Positions 23,511 through 31,125 of a stretch of 32,635 nt of DNA are shown in pieces (the first letter of the stretch is position 1; every line of letters starts with the position of its first letter). Under the pieces are notes generated by a model. The model saw only the letters and a program-made list of their open reading frames with translations, ran no database searches and was not told where the DNA came from. A program made the translations under genes and the position numbers. Source of the stretch: Streptomyces sp. GESEQ-35. GTDB lineage: Bacteria > Actinomycetota > Actinomycetes > Streptomycetales > Streptomycetaceae. The stretch covers positions 1 to 32,635 of the forward strand of contig NZ_JAFFSX010000048.1 of NCBI RefSeq assembly GCF_017948485.1, written 5' to 3'.

Positions 23511-24442
23511 GTAGCGGGGGCCTTCCTACAGAGAGCGTCGATTTCCGTGTTGAGCAGGTCCATCTCCAGCGCCAGTGGCCTGATGGAGTCCGGGACGACA
23601 TCAGCCCGGGTCGCACGGCCTGCCGCGACGTCATAGCTTTTCGCGCTGATGGGCAGCAGATCCGCGTACTCGCCGAAAGTCAGCCCCTTCCTACGGGCGT
23701 TGACGGCCGGCATCTCGCGATACCCGACGACCCGGGTCGCCATCGGCGTCTGCGTTCCCAGCTCCCTGAGGACTTCCTGACGGACCTCCTCGTGCAACTG
23801 CGTGGCGCTCGGATTCGAGCCGTACAGACAGGCGCCGGCGACCTTCAGATACGGGTTCAACTGCCGTCGTACGAGCTTGTAGTTGCGGGCTATACGCCGC
23901 ATGCCGCGGATCGACGTGTCATCCGAACGTGTCGGCACAAACAGCCAGCGCGCGGCAGCCAGCGCCAGCTGCTCCAAGCTGTCCTGTTCCGGGGCGCTGT
24001 CGAAGACGACCTGGTCGTACCAGGGCGCGAGGGGTGCGAGTGCCCGTGCCAGAGAGGACACGACATGGATACCTTCCACGGTCATCCGCGCCGTCAGGAG
24101 GGTCAGCAGCTCCCCGACAGCCTCGCCGCCGGGGACGACATCGAGGTTGGGGCGCACTTCTTTGACGGGCACGAGAGGGGTGCGGTCATAGATCGACCGG
24201 TACAGGCCCTGTCCGTTCAACACTGACGGACCTTCGGGGCGGAAGCCGCGGTTGAACCGTTCGATACCCAGATCGTCGTCGTCCTGGCTGGTGACACAGA
24301 TGAGCAAGGTCCGTTCCCCGCGGGCCGCGTGCCAGGCGGCCTTGTGAGCGGCGAGGGTGCTTTTGCCGACTCCACCCTTGCCCGTGCCGATCATGACGGC
24401 GTTCGCGGGCGGTTCGATGATGTCCACCGCATCAGTCAGCAC
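23507..24442 (-). CDS. parA: Second ParA-family partition ATPase
   Basis: This 311-residue protein has Walker A GTGKGGVGKSTLAAHKAAWHAA at about 19-40 and the acidic-loop segment ICVTSQDDDDLGIERF. YDQVVFDSAPEQDSLEQLALAA is the Walker B region, and ARWLFVPTRSDDTSIRGMRR follows. Unlike the ParA at 16904 it has no N-terminal DNA-binding extension and is a distant relative, not a recent duplicate. The start is GTG 24442, fixed by GAGGAGG about 9 nt upstream. Its promoter region borders iteron field B. It overlaps its ParB-like partner by ATGA. Role: ATP-driven segregation of replicon B. Confidence 0.9.
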   Translation of the reverse strand: MLTDAVDIIEPPANAVMIGTGKGGVGKSTLAAHKAAWHAARGERTLLICVTSQDDDDLGIERFNRGFRPEGPSVLNGQGLYRSIYDRTPLVPVKEVRPNLDVVPGGEAVGELLTLLTARMTVEGIHVVSSLARALAPLAPWYDQVVFDSAPEQDSLEQLALAAARWLFVPTRSDDTSIRGMRRIARNYKLVRRQLNPYLKVAGACLYGSNPSATQLHEEVRQEVLRELGTQTPMATRVVGYREMPAVNARRKGLTFGEYADLLPISAKSYDVAAGRATRADVVPDSIRPLALEMDLLNTEIDALCRKAPAT

Positions 24443-24555
24443 CGGAAGCGGCCTCCTCGTCCGTGCCTACCACACCCGGTTGAGGGGCAGCACTCGGCAT
24501 CCTGGCACATGGGCTCCGTGGAACTCCTGTGCGAGGGAGCGGAAGACCAGCACTC

Positions 24556-25109
24556 TGGGTCCCGTCAGTCCCGTACCCGGGCTCCCAGCGGGGGCTCACC
24601 GTTCCGGCGGGGACGCGGGCTTCGGTCCCGTTTCAGTCCCGCTTCAGTCCCGTACCCAAAAGACCAGGTCAGAGGCGTGCCCAAGGCAAATCCTCAAGGA
24701 TCACGGGACTGACGGGACTCACATCGCTAGTTATCCCCATCAGGCGCGCGTGTATGCGCGCGCACGACACTATGACCATGGTCTATTGCTACGCAGCTCA
24801 TAACTGGCACTCTGAGTCCCGTCAGTCCCGTGCCAGCTGTAGAGACCGCCCTGACCTGCACTTTCTTTCCGGGACTGAGAACGGGACCGAAACCTGGCTC
24901 AGTCCCGGCCGCCCCTGAGTCCCGCAGGCATCCCCCGGTGGCGGGACTGACGGGACTGAACTTCCGACACGCCCCACTGGCGCACCGCTCCCGTACGGAC
25001 TGTGCGCTAATCTCTGTGCCGCATGTGAAATCCTCAGTCCCGTCAGTCCCGTCAGAGACGACCAAACGTCACTGACCAGGCAGCAGGCGGCCCGCGGCTA
25101 CGGGACTGA
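24556..25109. repeat. Iteron field B: 9-bp CGGGACTGA / TCAGTCCCG repeats
   Basis: Eighteen copies or one-to-two-mismatch variants were located. TCAGTCCCG type: 24556, 24565, 24622, 24633, 24644, 24813, 24822, 24899, 24916, 25034 and 25043. CGGGACTGA type: 24704, 24713, 24870, 24882, 24942, 24951 and 25101. Abutting pairs have an exact 9-bp period, as in field A; three near 24622-24652 are spaced 11 bp. The core GACTGA is shared with field A, but the flanking bases differ consistently. Confidence 0.88.
24744..24766. other. 23-bp alternating purine-pyrimidine tract in origin B
   Basis: Unbroken alternation, mostly GC steps with a central GTGTAT, starts 4 bp after the DnaA-box-like TTATCCCCA and lies between iteron pairs of opposite orientation. 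It mirrors the tract in origin A. Confidence 0.6.
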
Positions 25110-25144
25110 CGGACGAAAGGCTGACGAACCGACAAGGACGCCCA

Positions 25145-26230
25145 GTGTCACGCCAGGTTGCGACCCACTCCACGGTCCCGTCGGGGTCCGTGGATGCCCT
25201 CGCGCTGGCCCGCTGGTGCGCCGGAGCAGGGTGGCCCGTCCATCCCTTGGCGCCCGGCAGGAAGACCCCCGCGGCCAACTGCGAGGCCTGCAGGCAGGAC
25301 CGGCACCCTCCAACTGCCTGCCCGTGCATCCCGGCCGGACGGTGGTGTCACGGCTTCCACGCCGCGACCACGTCGGCCGAACGCATCGACGCATGGTGGA
25401 CGGCGCAGCCCCGCTACGGGGTCGGAGTCTCCTGCGGGCCGGCGGACCTGGTCGTCATCGACGTGGACGCGCACGCCGCCCAGGTCCCCGACCGCTCCCG
25501 CCTGCTGCCGGGCATCCAGATCGGCCCACAGGTCAACCTCACAGGCCTCGCCACGGGTTTCGACACCCTGGCTCTCCTCGCGGCCCTGCGCAGGCAACCG
25601 AGCCCGGCTGACGACGACCAGACACTGCGCGTACAGACCCCGTCCGGGGGCCTGCACGTCTGGTACCGCAATCCGTATCCCGAGGTCCGCTACCGCTCTT
25701 CCGCCGGGTCCAGCCCGAAGACCGCATTGGCCTGGCAGGTCGACGTACGGTCCGACAACGGCTACATCATCGCGCCGACCACCACCACGACGGCCGGCAC
25801 CTACACCCCCCTCGGCCCAGCCCGCTATCCCGCCCCCCTCCCGCAATGGCTGGCCGCCGAACTCGCCCGTACCGGCCACACCCCGGCCCCCGAGACACCG
25901 GCCACTGCCGCCCCCGTCCCCCCGCCCCGCCGGGCCCATCGGCGCGCCCCCGGAGCGGCACACCGCATCCTGGAGCCCCTGCTCGCCGAGATCGCCGCCT
26001 GCGCTGCGATTCCGGAAGGAGCAGGCTTCACCGAGAAACTCAACCGAGCCGCCTTCACCGCAGGGGGACTTGCCTCAGGCGGCCACCTCGCCGAGACCGA
26101 CGTGCGGGCCCTGCTGCTCGACGCGGCCCACCACGCACGCCCGCACCAACAGCGGCGCAACGTCACGATCATCGAATCCGCTCTGTCCGCCGGCGCCCAG
26201 CGCCCGTTCCATCCCCAAGGACGCGCATGA
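25145..26230 (+). CDS. Bifunctional DNA primase/polymerase (prim-pol), module B
   Basis: This 361-residue homologue of the protein at 13322 starts at GTG 25145, fixed by AAGGA 8 nt upstream. Shared features: ALARWCAGAGWPVHPLAPGRKTPAANC, the cysteine cluster (C46, C49, C59, C61, C68), LVVIDVDAH with catalytic DVD at 106-108, RLLPGIQIG...VNLTGLATGFDTL, TPSGGLHVWYR, AWQVDVRSDNGYIIAP, and C-terminal IPEGAGFTEKLNRAAFTAGGLA. Similarity to module A is near continuous, but spread substitutions show long separation rather than a recent duplication. The stop overlaps the helicase start as ATGA. The last iteron ends about 35 bp before the start. Confidence 0.92.
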   Translation: MSRQVATHSTVPSGSVDALALARWCAGAGWPVHPLAPGRKTPAANCEACRQDRHPPTACPCIPAGRWCHGFHAATTSAERIDAWWTAQPRYGVGVSCGPADLVVIDVDAHAAQVPDRSRLLPGIQIGPQVNLTGLATGFDTLALLAALRRQPSPADDDQTLRVQTPSGGLHVWYRNPYPEVRYRSSAGSSPKTALAWQVDVRSDNGYIIAPTTTTTAGTYTPLGPARYPAPLPQWLAAELARTGHTPAPETPATAAPVPPPRRAHRRAPGAAHRILEPLLAEIAACAAIPEGAGFTEKLNRAAFTAGGLASGGHLAETDVRALLLDAAHHARPHQQRRNVTIIESALSAGAQRPFHPQGRA

Positions 26231-27822
26231 GCAGCGCCGAGCCCGCCCGCTTCGACGCCGTGGCCGCCGCCGAGCAGATCCACCAGCAGCAGAGCCTCGA
26301 CCTCCAACTCCCCACCGCCCAGCCGACCCTCCCGGCACAGCAGACCGAAGCACCACGCCCCCTGGCCGGCCTCGACTCGGGGCTCCTGCCGGAGGAACTG
26401 ACGGACCGCGCCAACGCCAAGTTGTTCGCCCGGCTCTTCACCGACCGGTTCCGGCACGTGGAAGGCCTGGGCTGGTACTCCTGGGACCAGTACCGGTGGC
26501 GGCGCACCGGAGGCGAGAAAGCGGCCATGTGGGCGGCCGGCGACATGGCCGAGCAGATGCCGCGGACCGACCCGAGAGGACTCTTCAGCGACCGCGAACT
26601 GGGCGCCCACCGCAGGCGCACCCAGTCCACAGCGGGCATGAAGGCGCTCCTACAGCAGGCTCAGGCCGCTCCCGGCCTGAGCCTGGACCCGGACGTGCTG
26701 GACGGCGACATCTACGTCCTGTGCACCCCCGGCGGCGTCGTCGACCTCCGCACCGGGGAGCTGCGCAAGCCCGACCCGCTCTCCGACATGCACGCCCGCG
26801 CCACTACGGTGGCCCCGCAACAGATGCCGATCCCGCGGTGGCAGAGCTTCCTGCGCGAGACCTTCGGCGACGACGACAAGGGCCGCGAAACCATCCGGTT
26901 CCTTCACCTGCTGCTCGGCTACTCCGTCACCGGCGACGTCGGCGCGCAGGTCCTGCCCTTCCTCTACGGATCAGGCGCCAACGGAAAGTCCGTCCTGCTG
27001 GACGTGATGCTGCAAATCCTCGGCGAGTACGCCAACGCAGCCCCGCCCGGCTTCCTGATGGAGAAGGGCAAGTTCACCGAACACTCCACCGAGCTGACCG
27101 AACTGCACGGCCGGCGCATCGTCGTGTGCAGTGAACTCAAGCCGAACGACACCTTCAACGAAGCCCGCGTCAAGCTCCTCACCGGCGGCGACAAGATCAC
27201 AGCCCGGCGGATGCGGCAGGACTTCTTCAGCTTCCACCCCACGCACAAACTCTGGCTCCTGGGCAACCACAAGCCCGAAGTCGGCACCGGCGGCTACGCG
27301 TTCTGGCGCCGCATGCGGCTCATCCCCTTCGAACGCAAAGTCCCCAACGAACGCAAGATCGACAACCTGGCGGCCGAGCTCGTCCGCGACGAAGGCCCGG
27401 GCATCCTGCACTGGCTCCTCGAAGGCGCCCAGCGCTACCTCGCCACACGCGACCCCCTGCGCGGCCCCGCGGCCGTCCGCCTGGCCACCGAGGCCTACGA
27501 AAAAACCGAGGACCACATCGGCCGTTTCATCAGCGAACGATGCACCCGCGGCAGCGACGGCCACCCCAACCCCGACCTGCGGGTCGAGCAGAAACTCCTG
27601 TACGAGACATACGGCCGCTGGTGCACAGAAGAGGGCATCCGCCCAGCCACCAGCCGCGCCTTCGCCAGCCGCATCAGGACGGAACTCGGACTCGCCTCCC
27701 CAGCCGAAATGATCAAGAACAACGACAGGAAGCTCTACCCCGGACTCGCGCTGCTCCCCGCCCACGGAGACAGCGACGACGGACTCGAACCGGGCCGGGT
27801 CCACGAACGGGGACCGGTATGA
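26227..27822 (+). CDS. P4/D5-type phage-plasmid primase-helicase (SF3-like), module B
   Basis: This 531-residue protein starts at ATG 26227 behind AAGGA, overlapping the primase-polymerase stop as ATGA. Motifs parallel module A: GLLPEELTDRANAKLFARLFTDRFRHVEGLGWYSWD, LCTPGGVVDLRTGELRKPDP, FLHLLLGYSVTGDVGAQVLPFLYGSGANGKSVLLDVM (Walker A 248-255), RIVVCSELKPNDTFNEARVKLLTGGDKITARRMRQDFFSF, and KLWLLGNHKPEVGTGGYAFWRRMRLIPFERKVPNERK. The N-terminus is about 10 residues longer than in A and Gln-rich, and the C-terminal domain has an extra loop around RCTRGSDGHPNPD. The frame is open far upstream of 26227, but that part is the shadow of the primase-polymerase gene. Confidence 0.92.
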   Translation: MSSAEPARFDAVAAAEQIHQQQSLDLQLPTAQPTLPAQQTEAPRPLAGLDSGLLPEELTDRANAKLFARLFTDRFRHVEGLGWYSWDQYRWRRTGGEKAAMWAAGDMAEQMPRTDPRGLFSDRELGAHRRRTQSTAGMKALLQQAQAAPGLSLDPDVLDGDIYVLCTPGGVVDLRTGELRKPDPLSDMHARATTVAPQQMPIPRWQSFLRETFGDDDKGRETIRFLHLLLGYSVTGDVGAQVLPFLYGSGANGKSVLLDVMLQILGEYANAAPPGFLMEKGKFTEHSTELTELHGRRIVVCSELKPNDTFNEARVKLLTGGDKITARRMRQDFFSFHPTHKLWLLGNHKPEVGTGGYAFWRRMRLIPFERKVPNERKIDNLAAELVRDEGPGILHWLLEGAQRYLATRDPLRGPAAVRLATEAYEKTEDHIGRFISERCTRGSDGHPNPDLRVEQKLLYETYGRWCTEEGIRPATSRAFASRIRTELGLASPAEMIKNNDRKLYPGLALLPAHGDSDDGLEPGRVHERGPV

Positions 27823-27980
27823 CGACTGCAAACGCCCTGGGTCCGTCGGATGACGGGCCGTACGATGAAAGACGCGACCTCGGACAGCGCCACACCAGGC
27901 ACCAGAGGACGAGCAGTGTGAACGCCACACACGAAGGCCGGAGGCCGGCCGGAGACGACCAGGAGGGTCCGCGGCCATGA
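27819..27980 (+). CDS. Tiny 53-residue ORF coupled at both ends in rep operon B
   Basis: ATG 27819 overlaps the helicase stop as ATGA. The TGA at 27978-27980 overlaps the ATG of the next gene, again as ATGA. The predicted peptide begins MTTANALGPSDDGPYDERRDLGQRHTRHQ and ends GDDQEGPRP. It is hydrophilic and probably disordered, with no recognised motif. Module A has no equivalent: there the helicase stop overlaps the small gene directly. The double coupling is the only evidence for translation. It may simply be a relay that carries ribosomes to the downstream gene, although that gene also has its own AGGAGG. Confidence 0.5.
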   Translation: MTTANALGPSDDGPYDERRDLGQRHTRHQRTSSVNATHEGRRPAGDDQEGPRP

Positions 27981-28360
27981 GCTCGATGCTGCAGGACAGC
28001 CAGCTCACCGGAGAAGCCGAAGTGGTCTGGCTGGAGAGCCCGGAGAACTTCGACTACGTCCGCCAGGCCCTGGACAAGGTCAACACACGCCGCGGCAAGC
28101 CGAGGTTCGACCGCGACGGCCGCATCGTCGGCTACACCAACCTCGCCGCCGGTACGGAAGCAGACCCCGACAGCGGCCTCTTCGCGCGCCGGACGTTCTT
28201 CCTCCTGCCCCACGACCGCCCCAACGACCCGACAGGCCCGTACGAGGTGGGCGCACCCGGAGAGGCCGTCGACCCCAGCACCATCCGACCCGGCAAAGTC
28301 GGCGCCAAGACCGAGCGCTCACAGGGCCGCACAGCGGAGATAACGCCCGCGGGCCGGTGA
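27977..28360 (+). CDS. Conserved small protein, third gene of replication module B
   Basis: This 127-residue homologue of the protein at 11432-11833 shares VWLES..NFDYVRQALDKVNTRRGKPRFDRDGRIVGY, then SGLFARRTFFLLPHDRPNDPTGPYEVGAPGEAVDP and GAKTERS. ATG 27977 is preceded by AGGAGG at 27961-27966. The protein is soluble, with no cysteine and no membrane segment. Occurring as the last gene of both rep operons, it is likely to have a dedicated part in this replication system. Function unknown. The C-terminal tail (QGRTAEITPAGR) differs from copy A. It converges on the AraC gene with a 16-bp gap. Confidence 0.85.
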   Translation: MSSMLQDSQLTGEAEVVWLESPENFDYVRQALDKVNTRRGKPRFDRDGRIVGYTNLAAGTEADPDSGLFARRTFFLLPHDRPNDPTGPYEVGAPGEAVDPSTIRPGKVGAKTERSQGRTAEITPAGR

Positions 28361-28376
28361 GCGTCCAGCAGCCACC

Positions 28377-29330
28377 TCAGCGGGCGTGAACGCTGAACCG
28401 GGCCCGGTGCTGTTGCGGGGTGATCCCGCGTTCTCGTTTGAACGCGGTGCTGAGAGCGGAGGCGCTTGCGTAGCCGACCTGTCGAGCCACGGCATCGATC
28501 GTCACTTCTGGTTCTTGGAGCAGGTCGGCGGCCATGTCCAGCCGCCAGTCGGCGAGGTAGGCGATCGGCGCTTGGCCGACGAGCTGTGTGAAGCGGCGGG
28601 CGAGAGTTGCGCGAGAGACTCCCACTTCCGACGCGAGGGCACTCACCGTCCAGGGCGAGGCGGGATCGCTGTGCAAGCGACGCAGCGCCTGTCCCACGAC
28701 AGGGTCGGACAGGGCGCGGTACCAGGCCGGGGCTCCCGTCTCGGCCTGCGCGAACCACGCTCGGAGCGAGGTGACCAGGAGCAGATCCAGCAGCCTGTCC
28801 AAAACGACCTGCTGACCAGGTTCCTCCCGGACGACTTCCTCGGCGAGCAACCCAACCGGATCGATGAGCCGCTGAGGACGATGAGGGAGGACCACCACCG
28901 GCGGCAGAGCACGGAGGAGTCTGCGGCTGACTTCGCCGGTCATCTGGTACTTACCGATCAGCATAACGGTCGCATCGCGGGGGACGTCGTTTCCCCAGGT
29001 GCGAGGGCCCAGATCCACGACCTCGCGCAGGTGTTCACCCGACGGTGTCATGCGTTGGGGGCCTGGGCGGATGACCGTCTGGACGGGCGTGGAGGGCGAG
29101 TCGGCAAAGGTGTAGGGGTCCGGCCCGCGCATCAGCGCGACGCCGCCGGGGCTGAGGCACCTGGCCGCGCCGGCCTCGGGGATTACCCAGGCCTCGCCGT
29201 GAGCGAGGGCCACGACGGAAAGCGGGGCCGCGTCTTCCACCCGGACTGACCAGGGCGGGCTCTGGATGGAACGCAGGATGAATGCGCCCCGGGCTCTGGG
29301 GCCGGCCAAGAGGCCGGACAGTGCATCCAT
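28377..29330 (-). CDS. AraC-family transcriptional regulator with cupin-like sensor domain
   Basis: This 317-residue protein has an N-terminal cupin_6-type sensor (residues about 1-170: SVRVEDAAPLSVVALAHGEAWVIPEAGAARCLSPGGVALMRGPDPY). The C-terminal part is a double helix-turn-helix: ASEVGVSRATLARRFTQLVGQAPIAYLADWRLDMAADLL, then DAVARQVGYASASALSTAFKRERGITPQQHRARF, the AraC signature. It is divergent from the NmrA-like gene at 29413 with an 82-bp shared promoter region, the usual arrangement for control of that oxidoreductase in response to a small molecule. ATG 29330 has only a weak AGG upstream. Confidence 0.92.
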   Translation of the reverse strand: MDALSGLLAGPRARGAFILRSIQSPPWSVRVEDAAPLSVVALAHGEAWVIPEAGAARCLSPGGVALMRGPDPYTFADSPSTPVQTVIRPGPQRMTPSGEHLREVVDLGPRTWGNDVPRDATVMLIGKYQMTGEVSRRLLRALPPVVVLPHRPQRLIDPVGLLAEEVVREEPGQQVVLDRLLDLLLVTSLRAWFAQAETGAPAWYRALSDPVVGQALRRLHSDPASPWTVSALASEVGVSRATLARRFTQLVGQAPIAYLADWRLDMAADLLQEPEVTIDAVARQVGYASASALSTAFKRERGITPQQHRARFSVHAR

Positions 29331-29412
29331 GGGACCTAGGCTAGACGCTCAAGCACGAAATCGAGCTTTCCGGCTATTCAGCGTCCGCCTTGTGGTGGCG
29401 TGTACTAGCGGT

Positions 29413-30247
29413 ATGAGGACAACGAACAGCAGCAAGAAGACGCTGGTACTGGCCGGGACGGGCAAGACCGGGCGGCGTGTAGTCGAGCGGCTGTCCGCGC
29501 GGGATCTGCCGGTGCGGGTCGGCTCCCGCAAGGGGACGCCACCCTTCGATTGGCAGGAGAAGGCTACCTGGGCGCCCGCGCTCCAGGGGGTGGAGGCGGT
29601 GTACGTGGCATACCACCCGGACGCCGCATTTCCCGGAGCCGCAGAAGCGGTTGCGTCGTTCGCCGACCAGGCGGTGCGCTGCGGCGTGACGCGGCTGGTG
29701 CTGCTGGCTGACCGTGGTGCAACCGAGGCGGAGCGCTGCGAGCAGGCAGTGCGCGAATCGGGTGCCGAGTGGACCATCGTGCGCACCGGCTTCATCTCTC
29801 AGAACTTCAGCGAAGACGTCCTCACCGGCGCGGTACGGGCAGGCGTGGTGGCACTGCCGGCCGGCGAGGTAGCAGAGCCGTTCACCGACGCCGAGGACAT
29901 CGCTGACGTCGCGGCCGCGGCTCTCACCGAAGATCGTCACGTTCGTGAGACATACGACGTGACCGGTCCACGGCTGATGACCTTCGCCGAAGCGGTCGCA
30001 GAGATCGGCGAGACCATCGGGCGCCCAGTCCGGTACCAGGCAATCAGCAAGGAACGATTCTCCGCTTCCCTCAAGGAGAAGGGGACACCGGCGCAACTCG
30101 CGGAGCCGCTGGCTGACCTTATGGCCGAGGTCTTCGACGGCCGCAGGGCCCGACTTGGTGATGGCGTCTACCGCGCCGTCGGCCGACCGCCCGAGACTTC
30201 GCCGACTACGTCCGCGATACGGCCGCCACTGGCATCTGGGCCCCTTA
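29413..30247 (+). pseudogene. NmrA-like NAD(P)-binding protein with C-terminal single-base frameshift
   Basis: ATG 29413 opens TLVLAGTGKTGRRVVERLSARDLPVRVGSR (dinucleotide motif), then FDWQEKATWAPALQGVEAVYVAYHPD, TRLVLLADRGATEAERCEQAVRESGAEWTIVRTGFISQNFSE, and DADIAD-type segments as in NmrA/azoreductase-like proteins. Near 30190 the frame is lost. The sense reading resumes one frame over as RDFADYVRDTAATGIWAP and stops at TAA 30247, the normal end of this family. One missing C in the run at 30190-30192 explains it. The uncorrected frame would run to 31149 through an unrelated gene on the other strand. It may be a sequencing error; only the last 18 or so residues are affected. Confidence 0.8.
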
Positions 30248-30378
30248 AAGAGCGTTTTATCCAGTCAAGATTGTCTCAGGGAATGACGGTGTGTCAGTTC
30301 TCGAGGGGGCGATGCGCCCCAGAGGATGGCCTGCTTGATGCGTCAGAACGCATGCGTAGCAGTCGGGCCCGCGCAGCC

Positions 30379-31125
30379 TCACATCCGGGATCTCAGCACG
30401 TCGACCTCACAGCCCGGCGCGGACGGATCGAAGCCGTGCTCGATCAGCCAGCGAACCGCCAGCAGGCTTCGCAACGACCACCACGCGTGGATCACGTCGA
30501 GGTCGATGTCGGTGCCATAGCCGACGATGACGTCGTCGAGGTGCTCCTCGTGTCCGAGCGTGAAGGTGGCGAGGTCGTACAAGGCATCACCCTGGCCCGC
30601 CTCGGACCAGTCGATGATGCCCGTGACCTCGTCGCCGTCGACGAAGACGTGCGCGATCTGCAGGTCGCCGTGCGTGAACGCCGGAGTCCACGGCCGGAAC
30701 GCGACCTCGGCGACTTGACGGTTGCGGTTGACCAGGTCGGCGGGCAGGACGCCGTTCGTCACGAGCAACTCGCACTCGTCGTCGAGTTCCGCCGCCACCG
30801 CGACGATGCTCCGACCGGCCCGGCCGGGCCAGGGCGGCAGCGGCGCTTCGTGCAGCTTCCGGATGGCGGCGCCCGCCGCGGCCCACGCCGCCCGCGACCC
30901 GGTCGACGGCCCGCCGAGGCGCCCAAGCGTCGTCCCGGGAAGTGCGGCGATCGCGAGCGCGGGCGGCTTGCGCCACAGGACCTCCGGGGTCGGGACCGGC
31001 GCCAGGGCCATCGCCTCGACCTCGACGTCGATGCGCGCCTGATCGGCGTCCACCTTCAAGAACACGTCACCGACGCGCAGGGTCGCGCGCTCGGAATGGG
31101 CGACGACGACTTTGACCTCATCCAT
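30379..31125 (-). CDS. Aminoglycoside phosphotransferase (APH)-family kinase-like protein
   Basis: This 248-residue protein has the APH catalytic core: FTHGDLQIAHVFVDGDEVTGIIDWSEAGQGDALYDLATF. The HGD catalytic loop and the IDW metal-binding motif are intact. The asparagine five residues after the catalytic aspartate (HGDxxxxN) is histidine here, a variant also found among uncharacterised actinobacterial APH-like proteins. The N-lobe is short (VGDVFLKVDADQARIDVEVEAMA, with the ATP lysine in FLKVD). It may phosphorylate an antibiotic or a metabolite; resistance should not be assumed. ATG 31125. It is convergent with the frameshifted NmrA gene and divergent from the TetR gene. Confidence 0.88.
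   Translation of the reverse strand: MDEVKVVVAHSERATLRVGDVFLKVDADQARIDVEVEAMALAPVPTPEVLWRKPPALAIAALPGTTLGRLGGPSTGSRAAWAAAGAAIRKLHEAPLPPWPGRAGRSIVAVAAELDDECELLVTNGVLPADLVNRNRQVAEVAFRPWTPAFTHGDLQIAHVFVDGDEVTGIIDWSEAGQGDALYDLATFTLGHEEHLDDVIVGYGTDIDLDVIHAWWSLRSLLAVRWLIEHGFDPSAPGCEVDVLRSRM

Larger units (their letters stand above)
24443..25144. other. Candidate replication origin B (non-coding)
   Basis: These 702 bp between divergent parA (second copy) and the primase-polymerase contain 18 iteron copies, a 23-bp alternating purine-pyrimidine tract, and a DnaA-box-like TTATCCCCA at 24731-24739. I see no credible gene in either strand. Confidence 0.7.

Noticed and set aside
22116..23636. 506-residue plus-strand ORF
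   Set aside because: Out-of-frame reading of the helical protein gene joined to the antisense of the ParB-like gene.
24731..24739. DnaA box TTATCCCCA
   Set aside because: One mismatch to TTATCCACA and a single copy; mentioned within origin B but too weak for its own feature.
14456..25109. CRISPR array interpretation of the repeat fields
   Set aside because: Units are only 9 bp, often abutting, in both orientations and irregularly spaced; no cas genes.
25158..27134. 658-residue plus-strand ORF across primase-polymerase B and helicase B
   Set aside because: Ser/Pro/Arg-rich frame-shifted reading of two genes with clear motifs in other frames.
30248..30378. Hairpins GGGGC-GATGC-GCCCC and TGCGT-CAGA-ACGCA between the convergent NmrA and APH genes
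   Set aside because: Five-base stems with no tract; too weak to call a terminator with confidence.
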